10,000 bases of DNA from assembly GCA_008636095.1 (NCBI GenBank), contig VSJD01000276.1, positions 1 to 10,000 on the forward strand, read 5' to 3'. Below, piece after piece: positions 1 through 7,994 of this stretch. The stretch comes from Kiritimatiellota bacterium (lineage in GTDB: Bacteria > Verrucomicrobiota > Kiritimatiellia > JAAZAB01). Under the pieces are notes generated by a model, which was given only the letters and a program-made list of their open reading frames with translations, did no database searches and was not told the origin of the DNA. Each line of letters opens with the position of its first letter. The first letter of the stretch is position 1. Position numbers and translations under genes: made by a program.

Positions 1-514
1 CACATCCACTCAAGTCCGCAAGGATTTTTCCATCTTCGGCCTGGCCGGCAACCGACGTGGCGGATATATGGTTGACGATTTAATTGTTCAATTGGACAAG
101 ATTCTAGGCAAAGACAAGGCGCACAATTTCATCGTAATCGGCACGGGCAACATGGGTCAGGCGCTCCTGAACTATTCCGGCTTTGAAAAAAACGGCATCA
201 AAATATTGGCCGGCTTTGACGTAAAGGCATCAAAATACGCGCCCAATGCCGAGACCCCAATTTTGCCGATGGATCAGGTTGAAGAATTTATTACTCAAAA
301 CAGCGTGCAGTTCGCGATTATTTGTGTGCCGAGTCTGGCCGCTCCGCAGGTATGCGACATTCTGCTTTCGGCGGGCATTAAGGGGATTCTTAATTTTGCC
401 CCCATCCGCCTCAAGGAACGCGCAGACTGTTTAATTGAGAACATCAACCTTGTGACCGAACTTGAGAACATAATTTACTTTGTCAACACCTTGGATAAAA
501 CGGGAAACGCCTAA
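1..514 (+). CDS. rex: Redox-sensing transcriptional repressor Rex (5'-truncated by window edge)
   Basis: Rex is a dimeric repressor that binds operators when NADH is low and lets go when NADH rises, typically controlling fermentation and hydrogenase genes. The reading frame is open from base 2, so the gene begins upstream; about 170 codons are visible, and by comparison with a usual length near 210 roughly 40-50 N-terminal residues of the winged-helix domain are missing. The visible start, STQVRKDFSIFG, is the end of the DNA-binding domain. It is followed by a Rossmann NADH-binding motif (VIGTGNMGQALLNY), an acidic residue after the second strand (GFD), the Rex-typical AGIKGILNFAP and the C-terminal helix ELENIIYFV that swaps between subunits. 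An ATG at 68 lies inside the conserved protein and is not the start. The stop falls one base before the kinase ATG, implying cotranscription. Direct control of the downstream hyd genes by Rex is inferred; no convincing Rex operator is visible here. Confidence 0.95.
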   Translation, partial: TSTQVRKDFSIFGLAGNRRGGYMVDDLIVQLDKILGKDKAHNFIVIGTGNMGQALLNYSGFEKNGIKILAGFDVKASKYAPNAETPILPMDQVEEFITQNSVQFAIICVPSLAAPQVCDILLSAGIKGILNFAPIRLKERADCLIENINLVTELENIIYFVNTLDKTGNA

Positions 515-515
515 T

Positions 516-2447
516 ATGTTGGGCCGTCATTTACAAACAAAACTGATTTTATCTTTTCTGGCAGTAATCGCCATGCTGTCGCTGGCCGTGGCCTTGCTGG
601 GATTCCATATCATTAAACGGGACATCATTGATCGGGCCCAGACACAGGTCAGGAACGACTTAAACTTTGCGCGCGAAATTTACCAGGGCGAAGTGGATAA
701 AGTCTGCGACCTTGTGCGCCTCAGCGCCACGCGGTATTTTCTGAGGGATGCGATAGCCGCCAATGATCTTGAGCTGATTCGGACAAGATTCCATCAAATC
801 AGGGAAGACGAAGCATTCGATATACTGACGCTTACCGATGCCCACGGAAAAGTCATCGCCAGAGCGCGCAATCCCACCGTGCTGGGTGATAATCAGGCCC
901 ATGACGAACTGGTCAGCCATGTTTTGGCCGAGAAAAAACCGGTTAGCGGAACGGTTCTAATGGACCAGGCCGAATTGCTGAAGGAGAGCGCCGAACTTGC
1001 CGCTCAAGCCCAAATTCAATTGGTCAATACGCCCCGGGCCAAGCCGACCGAAGCGAAAGCTCAGACTTCCGGCATGCTGATCAAGGCCGCCAGCCCTATG
1101 TTTGATTACGACGGCAAGCTGATCGGCGTGCTTTATGGCGGCAATCTTCTGAATCGCCGACACACCATAGTCGACCGGGTAAAAGAAATTGTTTTTCAGC
1201 ACGTCCAATACAAGGGCAAGGATATCGGCACGGCGACCATTTTTCAGGATGATATGCGAATTGCCACGAATGTATTAAAGGAAGACGGCAGTCGCGCCGT
1301 CGGAACGCGCGTATCGGAGGATGTTTATCACCAGGTTCTCGAAAACGGATTGCCCTGGATCGGCCGGGCATTTGTGTTAAACGACTGGTATAAGACCGCC
1401 TACGAACCGATTAAGAACACAAAAGGCCGGATCATTGGCATGCTTTATGTCGGCACGCTTGAAAAACCTTTTAACGCCCTGGCCAGAAATACGATGCTGG
1501 CGCTCTTCGGCATTGTTGCCGCCGCCGCTCTTTTAGCCTTTATCCTGTCTTTGATTGTCGCCACCTGTGTTTCCAGGCCGCTGGCCAATCTGGGCAAGGC
1601 CGCCCAAAAACTTGCTGCCGGCGAACTGGGCCATCTGGTGGAAACCCGGACAGGCGTAGCCGAACTGGACCAGCTGGCCGAAGCATTCAACAACATGTCG
1701 GCCAAGCTGGATGAGCGCGACAAAAACCTTTCGGTTTCCAACGCCAAACTGGCGGCATCGAACAAGAATTACATTGATTTGATCGGGTTTGTGGCGCACG
1801 AGCTTAAAGGCGTCCTGGCCACGGTCGTGATGAACGTCTGTTCGGTAAATGACGAATATTTAGGCGCCCTGAACGACAAGCAAAAGAAGGCTTTGGGCGG
1901 TGCCGCGCGAAATCTTGATTATCTGACGCTAACCATTAAGAAGTTCCTCAATCTCGGCAAAATTGAAAAGGGCGAACTGAAGGTTAACCGAACGGAAGTA
2001 AAAATCGGCGAGGATATTTTTGGGCGCGCCGTCAATTCGCTATTGGCGGTCGCCGAGCATAAAGAAATGCAAATCGACAACAAGATTGCCCGTGATTTGA
2101 TGGCACACATTGATGCGGAATTGATGCACATCGTCGCCGGCAACCTGATCAGCAATGCCATCAAATACGGTAATGCAGGCAGCGAAATATTGATCTCTTC
2201 CAGTGAGTTGGACGGTAAAATCAGGATTGAGGTTTACAACGAATCAGTCCCGTTAAGTGCCGGCCAGCAGGCCCAGCTTTTCAAGCGCTTCTCCCGGTTA
2301 GACACGCCGACAACCAGGCTCGTCAAGGGAACCGGCCTGGGGCTTTTTATAACGCAGGAAATCATTCGAATCCACGGCGGATCAATATGGACGGAAGCGC
2401 GGGAAAAAGGCAACGCGTTTGTTTTTGAGCTGGCAAAGGAAATATGA
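516..2447 (+). CDS. Membrane sensor histidine kinase with Cache-type sensor and HAMP domain
   Basis: Predicted 643-residue sensor kinase. Segments: TM1 about residues 10-33; extracytoplasmic sensor about 34-325, whose C-terminal half (TATIFQDDMRIATNV, then WYKTAYEPI and IIGMLYVGTLE) resembles single-Cache_3-type ligand-binding domains; TM2 about 326-352; HAMP about 353-405; dimerisation and phosphoacceptor helix with AHELKG (His428); ATPase domain with N box NLISNAIKYG (543-552), F box LFKRFSR and G2 box GTGLGL (605-610). The G1 box, normally DxGxG, reads YNESVPLSAG, and the H box lacks the usual Pro, so the transmitter is somewhat divergent. ATG 516 is preferred over an in-frame TTG at 480 because the latter lies inside rex; a weak GGGAAACG lies upstream and translation is probably coupled to the rex stop. 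The ligand is unknown. The receiver gene at 9731 is a candidate partner by proximity. I recall similar Cache kinases near hydrogenase genes in anaerobes, but this is not checked. Confidence 0.92.
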   Translation: MLGRHLQTKLILSFLAVIAMLSLAVALLGFHIIKRDIIDRAQTQVRNDLNFAREIYQGEVDKVCDLVRLSATRYFLRDAIAANDLELIRTRFHQIREDEAFDILTLTDAHGKVIARARNPTVLGDNQAHDELVSHVLAEKKPVSGTVLMDQAELLKESAELAAQAQIQLVNTPRAKPTEAKAQTSGMLIKAASPMFDYDGKLIGVLYGGNLLNRRHTIVDRVKEIVFQHVQYKGKDIGTATIFQDDMRIATNVLKEDGSRAVGTRVSEDVYHQVLENGLPWIGRAFVLNDWYKTAYEPIKNTKGRIIGMLYVGTLEKPFNALARNTMLALFGIVAAAALLAFILSLIVATCVSRPLANLGKAAQKLAAGELGHLVETRTGVAELDQLAEAFNNMSAKLDERDKNLSVSNAKLAASNKNYIDLIGFVAHELKGVLATVVMNVCSVNDEYLGALNDKQKKALGGAARNLDYLTLTIKKFLNLGKIEKGELKVNRTEVKIGEDIFGRAVNSLLAVAEHKEMQIDNKIARDLMAHIDAELMHIVAGNLISNAIKYGNAGSEILISSSELDGKIRIEVYNESVPLSAGQQAQLFKRFSRLDTPTTRLVKGTGLGLFITQEIIRIHGGSIWTEAREKGNAFVFELAKEI

Positions 2448-2495
2448 AGCGCAATATTCGCTAATTGACGAAGCAGGTATCAACAATAATCGAGC

Positions 2496-2502
2496 AAAGG
2501 AG
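2496..2502 (+). promoter_or_regulatory. Ribosome binding site of hydC
   Basis: AAAGGAG sits five bases before ATG 2508 and decides the start. A later in-frame ATG at 2559 has its AAGGAG directly abutting the start codon with no spacer, so it is a poorer choice. Confidence 0.75.
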
Positions 2503-2507
2503 CTGAT

Positions 2508-3041
2508 ATGCATCGCACGCAATGCCGAGAGTGTCGTGAGCATCTCTCCGAAAAGGAGATGTTATCCCGACTTGATGATATTCTGGCGGGATATAAAAAC
2601 GTTGATGGCGCCACCATCCCCGTGTTGCAGACCGCGCAGAACATGTTCGGCTATCTGTCAAAACCGGTTATGAAGGAAATCAGCCGGAAATTGAACAAAC
2701 CCTACAGCGAAATCGCCGGGATTGTCAGTTTTTATTCGTTTTTCTCGACGGTTCCGAGGGGCAAACATCTGGTCCGCGTATGCCTGGGCACAGCCTGTTA
2801 TGTACGCGGCGGTAAAAGAATTCTTGAAGCCATTAAAAAAGAACTGGGCATTGACGTTGGCCAAACCACGGAGGACCGGCTTTTTTCGCTGGACATCGGA
2901 CGTTGTTTCGGCGCCTGCGGCATGGCGCCGGTTATCATGGTCAACGACACCGTGCATCAGCGGTGCAAGGCGGTCAAAGTGGCTGAAATTTTAGATCATT
3001 ACCGAAATAAAAAAAGCGGCCCTGAAAAGGAGCAGGTCTAA
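2508..3041 (+). CDS. hydC: NuoE-like [2Fe-2S] subunit of NAD-linked [FeFe]-hydrogenase (HydC)
   Basis: Encodes 177 residues with the thioredoxin-like [2Fe-2S] fold of complex I 24-kDa subunits (NuoE, HydC, HndA). The N-terminal helical part contains IPVLQTAQNMFGYL and IAGIVSFYSFF, typical of the family. The cluster ligands are all present: Cys92 and Cys97 (VCLGTACYVRGG) and Cys133 and Cys137 (GRCFGACGMAPVIMVND). In HydABC enzymes this cytoplasmic subunit partners the NuoF-like flavoprotein and holds a [2Fe-2S] cluster close to the FMN. Its position directly before the NuoF-like gene, with a one-base TAATG overlap, supports a stoichiometric complex. The first residues carry an extra CREC pair (Cys6, Cys9) before the conserved domain, which I do not recognise as a standard NuoE feature. 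The gene follows the kinase gene after a 60-base gap. NuoE of complex I or of a formate dehydrogenase would look similar; the neighbouring hydA settles the assignment. Confidence 0.92.
   Translation: MHRTQCRECREHLSEKEMLSRLDDILAGYKNVDGATIPVLQTAQNMFGYLSKPVMKEISRKLNKPYSEIAGIVSFYSFFSTVPRGKHLVRVCLGTACYVRGGKRILEAIKKELGIDVGQTTEDRLFSLDIGRCFGACGMAPVIMVNDTVHQRCKAVKVAEILDHYRNKKSGPEKEQV
3025..3032 (+). promoter_or_regulatory. Ribosome binding site of hydB inside hydC
   Basis: AAAAGGAG lies in the last codons of hydC, eight bases before ATG 3041. With the TAATG stop/start overlap this points to translational coupling of the two subunits. Confidence 0.7.
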
Positions 3042-6000
3042 TGGCAACGATAAAAAAAATAGCAAACGTCAATGAACTCAACCAAATCCGCGACGCGGTT
3101 AAACAGCACGCCACCGCAAGGCAATCAAAAGAAAACTCCCGGATCCTGGTGTGCATCGGCGGCGGATGCCTGGCATCGGGTTCCCTGCTGGTCAAGGATG
3201 CCTTGGAGCAGGCACTGAAAAAGCGCGACTTGCAGGACAAGGTTGCCGTAATCGGAACCGGTTGTCTCGGCCCGTGCTCGGCCGGCCCGGTTGTGCTGGT
3301 GGGCAAGGACAACGTGTTTTACGAGCAGGTAACCCCGCAAGACGCCGAGGAAATCGTTGAAAAGCACATCGTCGGCGGCGCAATCGTTGAGCGGCTTTCG
3401 CGCACGAGCGCGGCCAACGGCAAACCGACGCCAAAGCTTGCCGACATGGATTTCTTTAAAAAACAAGTTAAAATAGTTCTGCGCAATTGCGGCCAGATTG
3501 ATCCCGCCAGCATTGAAGATTATATCGGCTGTGACGGATACCAGGGACTGGCCAAGGTCGTCACCGCGCTTGCCCCCGACAAAGTGATCGAGGAAATGAA
3601 AAAATCGGGCCTGCGCGGCCGCGGCGGGGCCGGTTTTCCAACCTGGCTGAAATGGTCGTTTGCCCGCAAGAGCCCCGGCAACACAAAATATATTTTATGC
3701 AATGCCGACGAAGGCGATCCCGGCGCTTTTATGGATCGCAGTATTCTTGAAGGCGATCCACACAGTGTAATTGAAGGCATGATTATCGGCGCTTACGCAA
3801 TCGGCGCCGCGCAGGGATATGTTTATGTGCGCGCCGAATACCCCCTGGCAGTCAAGCGCTTGCAACAAGCCATTGAGGACGCCCGAAAATACGGATTGCT
3901 TGGCGCAAATATTCTCGGCAGCGCCTTTTCGTTTAAGCTTGAAATCCGGATGGGTTCGGGCGCATTTGTCTGCGGCGAAGAAACAGCCCTGATCGCTTCA
4001 ATTGAAGGCAAAAGAGGCGAGCCGCGCCCCCGCCCTCCGTTTCCTGCCGCCAAGGGGCTTTGGAACAAACCAACGGTTTTGAACAACGTCGAAACATTCG
4101 CCAACGTGCCGATTATCATTTTGAAGGGCGGCGAATGGCTGGCCTCCTTCGGCACGGAAAAGAGCAAGGGCACCAAGGTGTTTGCCCTGGCCGGCGCCAT
4201 TAACAACGCCGGCTTGGTGGAAGTCCCGGTAGGTACAACGCTCGGGGAGCTTATCTATGATATTGGCGGCGGCATTCCGCAAGGCAAGGAATTTAAAGCG
4301 GCGCAAATTGGCGGACCTTCGGGCGGGTGCATAACGAAGGAATACCTCAACGTCGCGTTGGATTACGAATCTTTGAACGAACTGGGCGCCATTATGGGAT
4401 CCGGCGGACTGGTGGTCATGGATGAAGATTCCTGCATGGTGGATGTGGCCCGTTTTTTCCTTGAATTTGTGCAGGAGGAATCGTGCGGCAAATGCGTGCC
4501 CTGCCGCGTGGGCACAAAGCGGATGCTGGAAATCCTCAATCGCATTTGCGAGGGCAATGGCCAACTGGCGGATATTGACGCGCTCATTGAGCTCGGCCAG
4601 CAGATCAAGGACACGGCCCTTTGTGGCTTGGGGCAAACCGCGCCCAACCCGGTTTTATCAACCATCCGCTATTTCCGGCATGAATACGAGGAGCATATCA
4701 ACGAAAAGCATTGCCGCTCCGGCGTATGCCCGGGCCTTGTAACTGCGCCCTGCCGCAGCGGCTGTCCGGCCAACGTGAATGTGCCGGGGTTTGTTTCACT
4801 GGTCGCCGAAAAACGCTATGCCGAGGCACTGCGTCTGCATCGCAATCGCAATCCTTTCGCGGCGATCTGCGGGCGGGTTTGCTTCCACATTTGTGAAAGC
4901 AAGTGCCGCCGGACAACCCTGGACGAGCCGATTGCGGTCAGGGCCATCAAACGCTTCATGGCCGATCAGGAAGTCACCATCCAATTGCCGGAAGTGCGCG
5001 AAAACAGCGATAACGCCAAACGCAAAATTGCCGTTATCGGCGCGGGTCCGGCCGGTCTTTCCTGCGCGTATTTTCTGGCGCGTCTCGGATACCGGCCGAA
5101 GGTGCTTGAAGCCGAACAGCGCCCAGGCGGCATGCTTGTGCAAACGATTCCTTCTTATCGCCTGCCGCGGGAAATTGTGGCCCGCGAAATTCGCATGATT
5201 GAAGGCATCGGCGTGGATATTGAAACCGGCCAGAGACTGGGAAAAAATTTCACAATTTCCAGCCTGCGTGATCAAGGCTACGAAGCCATTTTTCTCGGCG
5301 TCGGCTCACCCAGCGGCGTACGCATGGATATCCCGGGATCCCAGGCCGAAGGAACAACCGATGCGATTAATTTCCTCAAGAGCTACAACATCCGCGGCTC
5401 GGTCCCGGTCGGCAGGAAAGTTGTGGTCATTGGCGGCGGTAACGCCGCCATTGACGCAGCCCGCACCGCCATAAGACTGGGCGCACAGGCCGTAACGATT
5501 GTCTACCGGCGCGCCCAGGAAGACATGCCGGCTTATCTTGAGGAAATAAGCGAAGCCCTGCAGGAAGGCGTCACGATCAACGCCCTGACGAATCCGGATG
5601 AGATTACGGTTGCCGACGGGAAGGTTTCCGGCGTCAAGTGCCATGTTATGAAACCGGGCAAATTTGACCGGAGCGGGCGCCGGCGCCCGGAACAGTCAGG
5701 CAAATATTTCACGATTGAAGCCGACCAGATCATTTTTGCCATCGGGCAGACCCTAGATTCCTCCGATCTATTCATGCACGACGAACTGCAGCCGATCAGC
5801 GGGTATAGAATCATGAGCGATGCGCTGTCCGGGCAAACATCAATTCCATGGTTGTTTGCCGGCGGCGACGCCGCCAGCGGCCCAATGTCGGTCATCCATG
5901 CCGTGGCCGGCGGCGAACGGGCGGCCGTGGGCATGGATGAATACATTCACGGCCATAAGCACGCTTTCTGGCGCACGGAACAGCCGGTTGATACGCCGTT

Positions 6001-6178
6001 TGACATTAACGCCGACCCCACGCCTGATCCGCGCAAAAGAATGGCGTTACTGCCCGTTGACCGCCGCCGCAACAATTTTAATGAAATTGAAATTGCATTG
6101 CTTGAAAGCGACGCCGTTAAACAAGCCAAACGGTGTCTGCGTTGCGATTACGGCATAGTTTTAACCAACGTTTATTAA
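3041..6178 (+). CDS. hydB: NuoF-like hydrogenase flavoprotein fused to a GltD/NfnB-like FAD-NAD(P) module (HydB fusion)
   Basis: A single 1045-residue frame. Domains in order: (1) thioredoxin-like [2Fe-2S], about 30-120, Cys38, Cys43, Cys75, Cys79; (2) NuoF core, about 140-550, with FMN/NADH loop GLRGRGGAGFPTWLKW (190-205), NADEGDPGAFMDR (221-233) and the [4Fe-4S] ligands Cys482, Cys485, Cys488 and Cys528; (3) GltD-type two-cluster N-domain, about 555-640, Cys558, Cys563, Cys571, Cys575, then ICGRVCFHICESKC (Cys610, 614, 618, 622); (4) GltD FAD/NAD(P) reductase, about 662-970, with FAD motif GAGPAGLSCAYFLA, nucleotide motif GGGNAAIDAARTA and VYRRAQEDMP, and the second FAD motif GGDAASGPMS; (5) a C-terminal tail with RCLRC. 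The NuoF part should exchange electrons with NAD(H) through FMN. The GltD part resembles glutamate synthase small subunit and NfnB, whose YRR motif contacts NADPH. Ordinary bifurcating HydB is near 600 residues and ends in a two-[4Fe-4S] ferredoxin domain, which is absent here. The assignment to the hydrogenase rests on the flanking hydC and hydA. Confidence 0.95.
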   Translation: MATIKKIANVNELNQIRDAVKQHATARQSKENSRILVCIGGGCLASGSLLVKDALEQALKKRDLQDKVAVIGTGCLGPCSAGPVVLVGKDNVFYEQVTPQDAEEIVEKHIVGGAIVERLSRTSAANGKPTPKLADMDFFKKQVKIVLRNCGQIDPASIEDYIGCDGYQGLAKVVTALAPDKVIEEMKKSGLRGRGGAGFPTWLKWSFARKSPGNTKYILCNADEGDPGAFMDRSILEGDPHSVIEGMIIGAYAIGAAQGYVYVRAEYPLAVKRLQQAIEDARKYGLLGANILGSAFSFKLEIRMGSGAFVCGEETALIASIEGKRGEPRPRPPFPAAKGLWNKPTVLNNVETFANVPIIILKGGEWLASFGTEKSKGTKVFALAGAINNAGLVEVPVGTTLGELIYDIGGGIPQGKEFKAAQIGGPSGGCITKEYLNVALDYESLNELGAIMGSGGLVVMDEDSCMVDVARFFLEFVQEESCGKCVPCRVGTKRMLEILNRICEGNGQLADIDALIELGQQIKDTALCGLGQTAPNPVLSTIRYFRHEYEEHINEKHCRSGVCPGLVTAPCRSGCPANVNVPGFVSLVAEKRYAEALRLHRNRNPFAAICGRVCFHICESKCRRTTLDEPIAVRAIKRFMADQEVTIQLPEVRENSDNAKRKIAVIGAGPAGLSCAYFLARLGYRPKVLEAEQRPGGMLVQTIPSYRLPREIVAREIRMIEGIGVDIETGQRLGKNFTISSLRDQGYEAIFLGVGSPSGVRMDIPGSQAEGTTDAINFLKSYNIRGSVPVGRKVVVIGGGNAAIDAARTAIRLGAQAVTIVYRRAQEDMPAYLEEISEALQEGVTINALTNPDEITVADGKVSGVKCHVMKPGKFDRSGRRRPEQSGKYFTIEADQIIFAIGQTLDSSDLFMHDELQPISGYRIMSDALSGQTSIPWLFAGGDAASGPMSVIHAVAGGERAAVGMDEYIHGHKHAFWRTEQPVDTPFDINADPTPDPRKRMALLPVDRRRNNFNEIEIALLESDAVKQAKRCLRCDYGIVLTNVY

Positions 6179-6184
6179 AAGGAG
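6177..6184 (+). promoter_or_regulatory. Ribosome binding site of hydA overlapping the hydB stop
   Basis: AAAAGGAG starts within the hydB TAA and ends five bases before ATG 6190. It fixes the hydA start there rather than at an in-frame GTG at 6133, which lies inside hydB and would add 19 residues unlike any hydrogenase N-terminus. Confidence 0.75.
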
Positions 6185-6189
6185 CCGAC

Positions 6190-7956
6190 ATGTTTTGCGC
6201 ATATGTTAACAACATCAAGGTTGAAGTTACGGAAGGCAGCACTATTTTGCAGGCGGCCGCACAGGCCGGCTTTAAAATACCAACTTTATGTTATTTAGAA
6301 GACAAAACCCCACAGGGCGCCTGTCGTGTCTGCATGGTTGAAGTGGAAGGCGCGCGCACATTGATGGCCGCATGTTGTACACCGGTTACCGCCAACATGA
6401 AAATTCTCACCAATACCCGGCGCGTCCGGGAAGCGCGGCGCAACGTGGTGGAGCTCCTGCTTTCCGAACATAAAGGCGATTGCAAGACTTGCACACGCAA
6501 TGACGACTGCGAACTACAAGAGTTGGCGCGCGCACTCGGCATTGATAACGTCCGCTTCCAGGGCGAAACAACTGCCCAGAAATTGGACAACACCACCCCC
6601 GCCCTGACCCGCGACAGCGGCAAGTGCATTAAATGCCGCCGTTGCGTTACGGTCTGCAATGAGGTTCAATCCATTGGCTCCATCTTTCCGCAGTCGCGCG
6701 GCTTTAAAACAACCATCGGGCCGGCCTTTGATACAATGCTTGATGACGTTGTCTGCGTTCAATGCGGCCAGTGTGCCGCAGTCTGTCCGGTCGCGGCCAT
6801 TACGGAAAACAGCCACATTGACGGCATCTGGAAGGCCCTTGACAACCCGGAAAAGTTTGTGGTTGTTCAGACCGCCCCGGCAATCAGGGCGGCCCTGGGT
6901 GAATGTTTTAATAACGAACCGGGCACGCTGGTTACCGGCAAAATGGTCGCCGCCCTGCGCCAGCTTGGTTTTGACGCCGTCTTCGACACCAATTTCACGG
7001 CGGATCTGACCATCATGGAGGAAGGCACGGAATTGCTGATGCGCCTTAAGAAGAGTCTGGTTGAAAAACAGCTGGCACCCCTGCCGATGTTCACCAGTTG
7101 TTGCCCGGGCTGGGTCAGGTTTGCCGAGCATTATTATCCTGATTTTCTGCCGAATTTATCAACTTGCAAATCACCGCAGCAAATGTTCGGCGCGCTCGCA
7201 AAAACTTATTATGCCGCCAAAATCGGAAAAAAGATGGAAGATATTACGGTTGTGTCAATCATGCCCTGCACGGCCAAAAAATACGAGTTGCAGCGTCCGG
7301 AAATGAACAGTAGCGGCTTGCGCGATGTTGACTACGTCCTGACCACCCGCGAGCTTGGCCGCATGATCCGGCAGTCGGGTATTGAGTTTAATGCTTTGCC
7401 GGACGACAAAACGGATTCGCCGATGGGAAGGTCCTCCGGCGCCGCCGACATATTCGCCAATACCGGCGGGGTAATGGAAGCCGCCCTGCGCACGGTTTAT
7501 GAGATTGTCACCGGACGGGAACTGCCCGTAAAAAAACTGCATCTCGACCCAATCGCGGGACTCAACGGCATTAAACATGCCTCGCTGAAAATTGAGGGCA
7601 CAGTTGGCGAGTGGAATTTTCTTGAAGGCATAGAAGTTAAAGTTGCCGTCGTGCATAGTTTAGGCAACGCCCGCAAAGTAATTGAGGCGGTTAAAAACGG
7701 ACAAGTCTTCCATTTTATTGAAGTTATGGCCTGCCCCGGCGGCTGTATCAGCGGCGGTGGCCAGCCCCGCTTCACCAACGACAAAATCCGTCAAAAACGA
7801 ATCAATGCGATTTACAAGGAAGATGAGGGCAAGCAGTTGCGCAAGTCGCATGAGAATCCGGAAATCCAACAGATTTACAAAGAATTTCTGGTAAAGCCAC
7901 TCGGCAAGAAATCACACAAATTGCTGCATACGCATTACACGGCCCGGAACATGTGA
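6190..7956 (+). CDS. hydA: [FeFe]-hydrogenase catalytic subunit HydA
   Basis: 588-residue H-cluster subunit that interconverts 2H+ + 2e- and H2. N-terminal relay: [2Fe-2S] with Cys34, Cys45, Cys48 and Cys62; His-Cys3 [4Fe-4S] with His94, Cys98, Cys101, Cys107; two ferredoxin-type [4Fe-4S] sites with Cys146, 149, 152, 156 and Cys189, 192, 195, 199. The H-cluster domain has all three signatures: L1 TSCCPGW (Cys305 ligand, Cys304 in the proton-transfer position), L2 MPCTAKKYE (Cys360), L3 EVMACPGGCISGGGQP (Cys515, Cys519). The small-subunit-like tail SHENPEIQQIYKEFL to SHKLLHTHYT is complete, and there is no extra C-terminal [2Fe-2S] domain. This modular layout is that of M3/group A soluble hydrogenases. 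With NuoE/NuoF partners it suggests the bifurcating group A3, but the fused GltD module also recalls the glutamate-synthase-linked group A2; a phylogeny would decide. Nothing indicates a sensory (PAS-bearing) hydrogenase. Likely cytoplasmic; no signal peptide is visible. Confidence 0.97.
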   Translation: MFCAYVNNIKVEVTEGSTILQAAAQAGFKIPTLCYLEDKTPQGACRVCMVEVEGARTLMAACCTPVTANMKILTNTRRVREARRNVVELLLSEHKGDCKTCTRNDDCELQELARALGIDNVRFQGETTAQKLDNTTPALTRDSGKCIKCRRCVTVCNEVQSIGSIFPQSRGFKTTIGPAFDTMLDDVVCVQCGQCAAVCPVAAITENSHIDGIWKALDNPEKFVVVQTAPAIRAALGECFNNEPGTLVTGKMVAALRQLGFDAVFDTNFTADLTIMEEGTELLMRLKKSLVEKQLAPLPMFTSCCPGWVRFAEHYYPDFLPNLSTCKSPQQMFGALAKTYYAAKIGKKMEDITVVSIMPCTAKKYELQRPEMNSSGLRDVDYVLTTRELGRMIRQSGIEFNALPDDKTDSPMGRSSGAADIFANTGGVMEAALRTVYEIVTGRELPVKKLHLDPIAGLNGIKHASLKIEGTVGEWNFLEGIEVKVAVVHSLGNARKVIEAVKNGQVFHFIEVMACPGGCISGGGQPRFTNDKIRQKRINAIYKEDEGKQLRKSHENPEIQQIYKEFLVKPLGKKSHKLLHTHYTARNM

Positions 7957-7994
7957 ATCAGACTGCTCAAGGCGGCAAATAGTCAGGAACCCAT

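Noticed and set aside
480..515. Upstream TTG start for the kinase
   Set aside because: It would overlap the conserved Rex C-terminus and add 12 polar residues before TM1; ATG 516 next to the rex stop is the better choice.
2465..2483. Possible Rex operator (TTGA...TCAA) before hydC
   Set aside because: The half-sites are short and the spacing does not fit the roughly 18-bp TTGTGAA/TTCACAA-type Rex palindrome, so it is not called as a feature.
3998..4636. Minus-strand open frame of 212 codons opposite hydB
   Set aside because: It lies wholly opposite the conserved NuoF core, shows no recognisable domain, and is explained by the codon bias of the plus-strand gene.
6514..7131. Minus-strand open frame of 205 codons opposite hydA
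   Set aside because: It is antisense to the cluster and H-cluster domains of hydA, has no recognisable motif, and is most likely a shadow frame.
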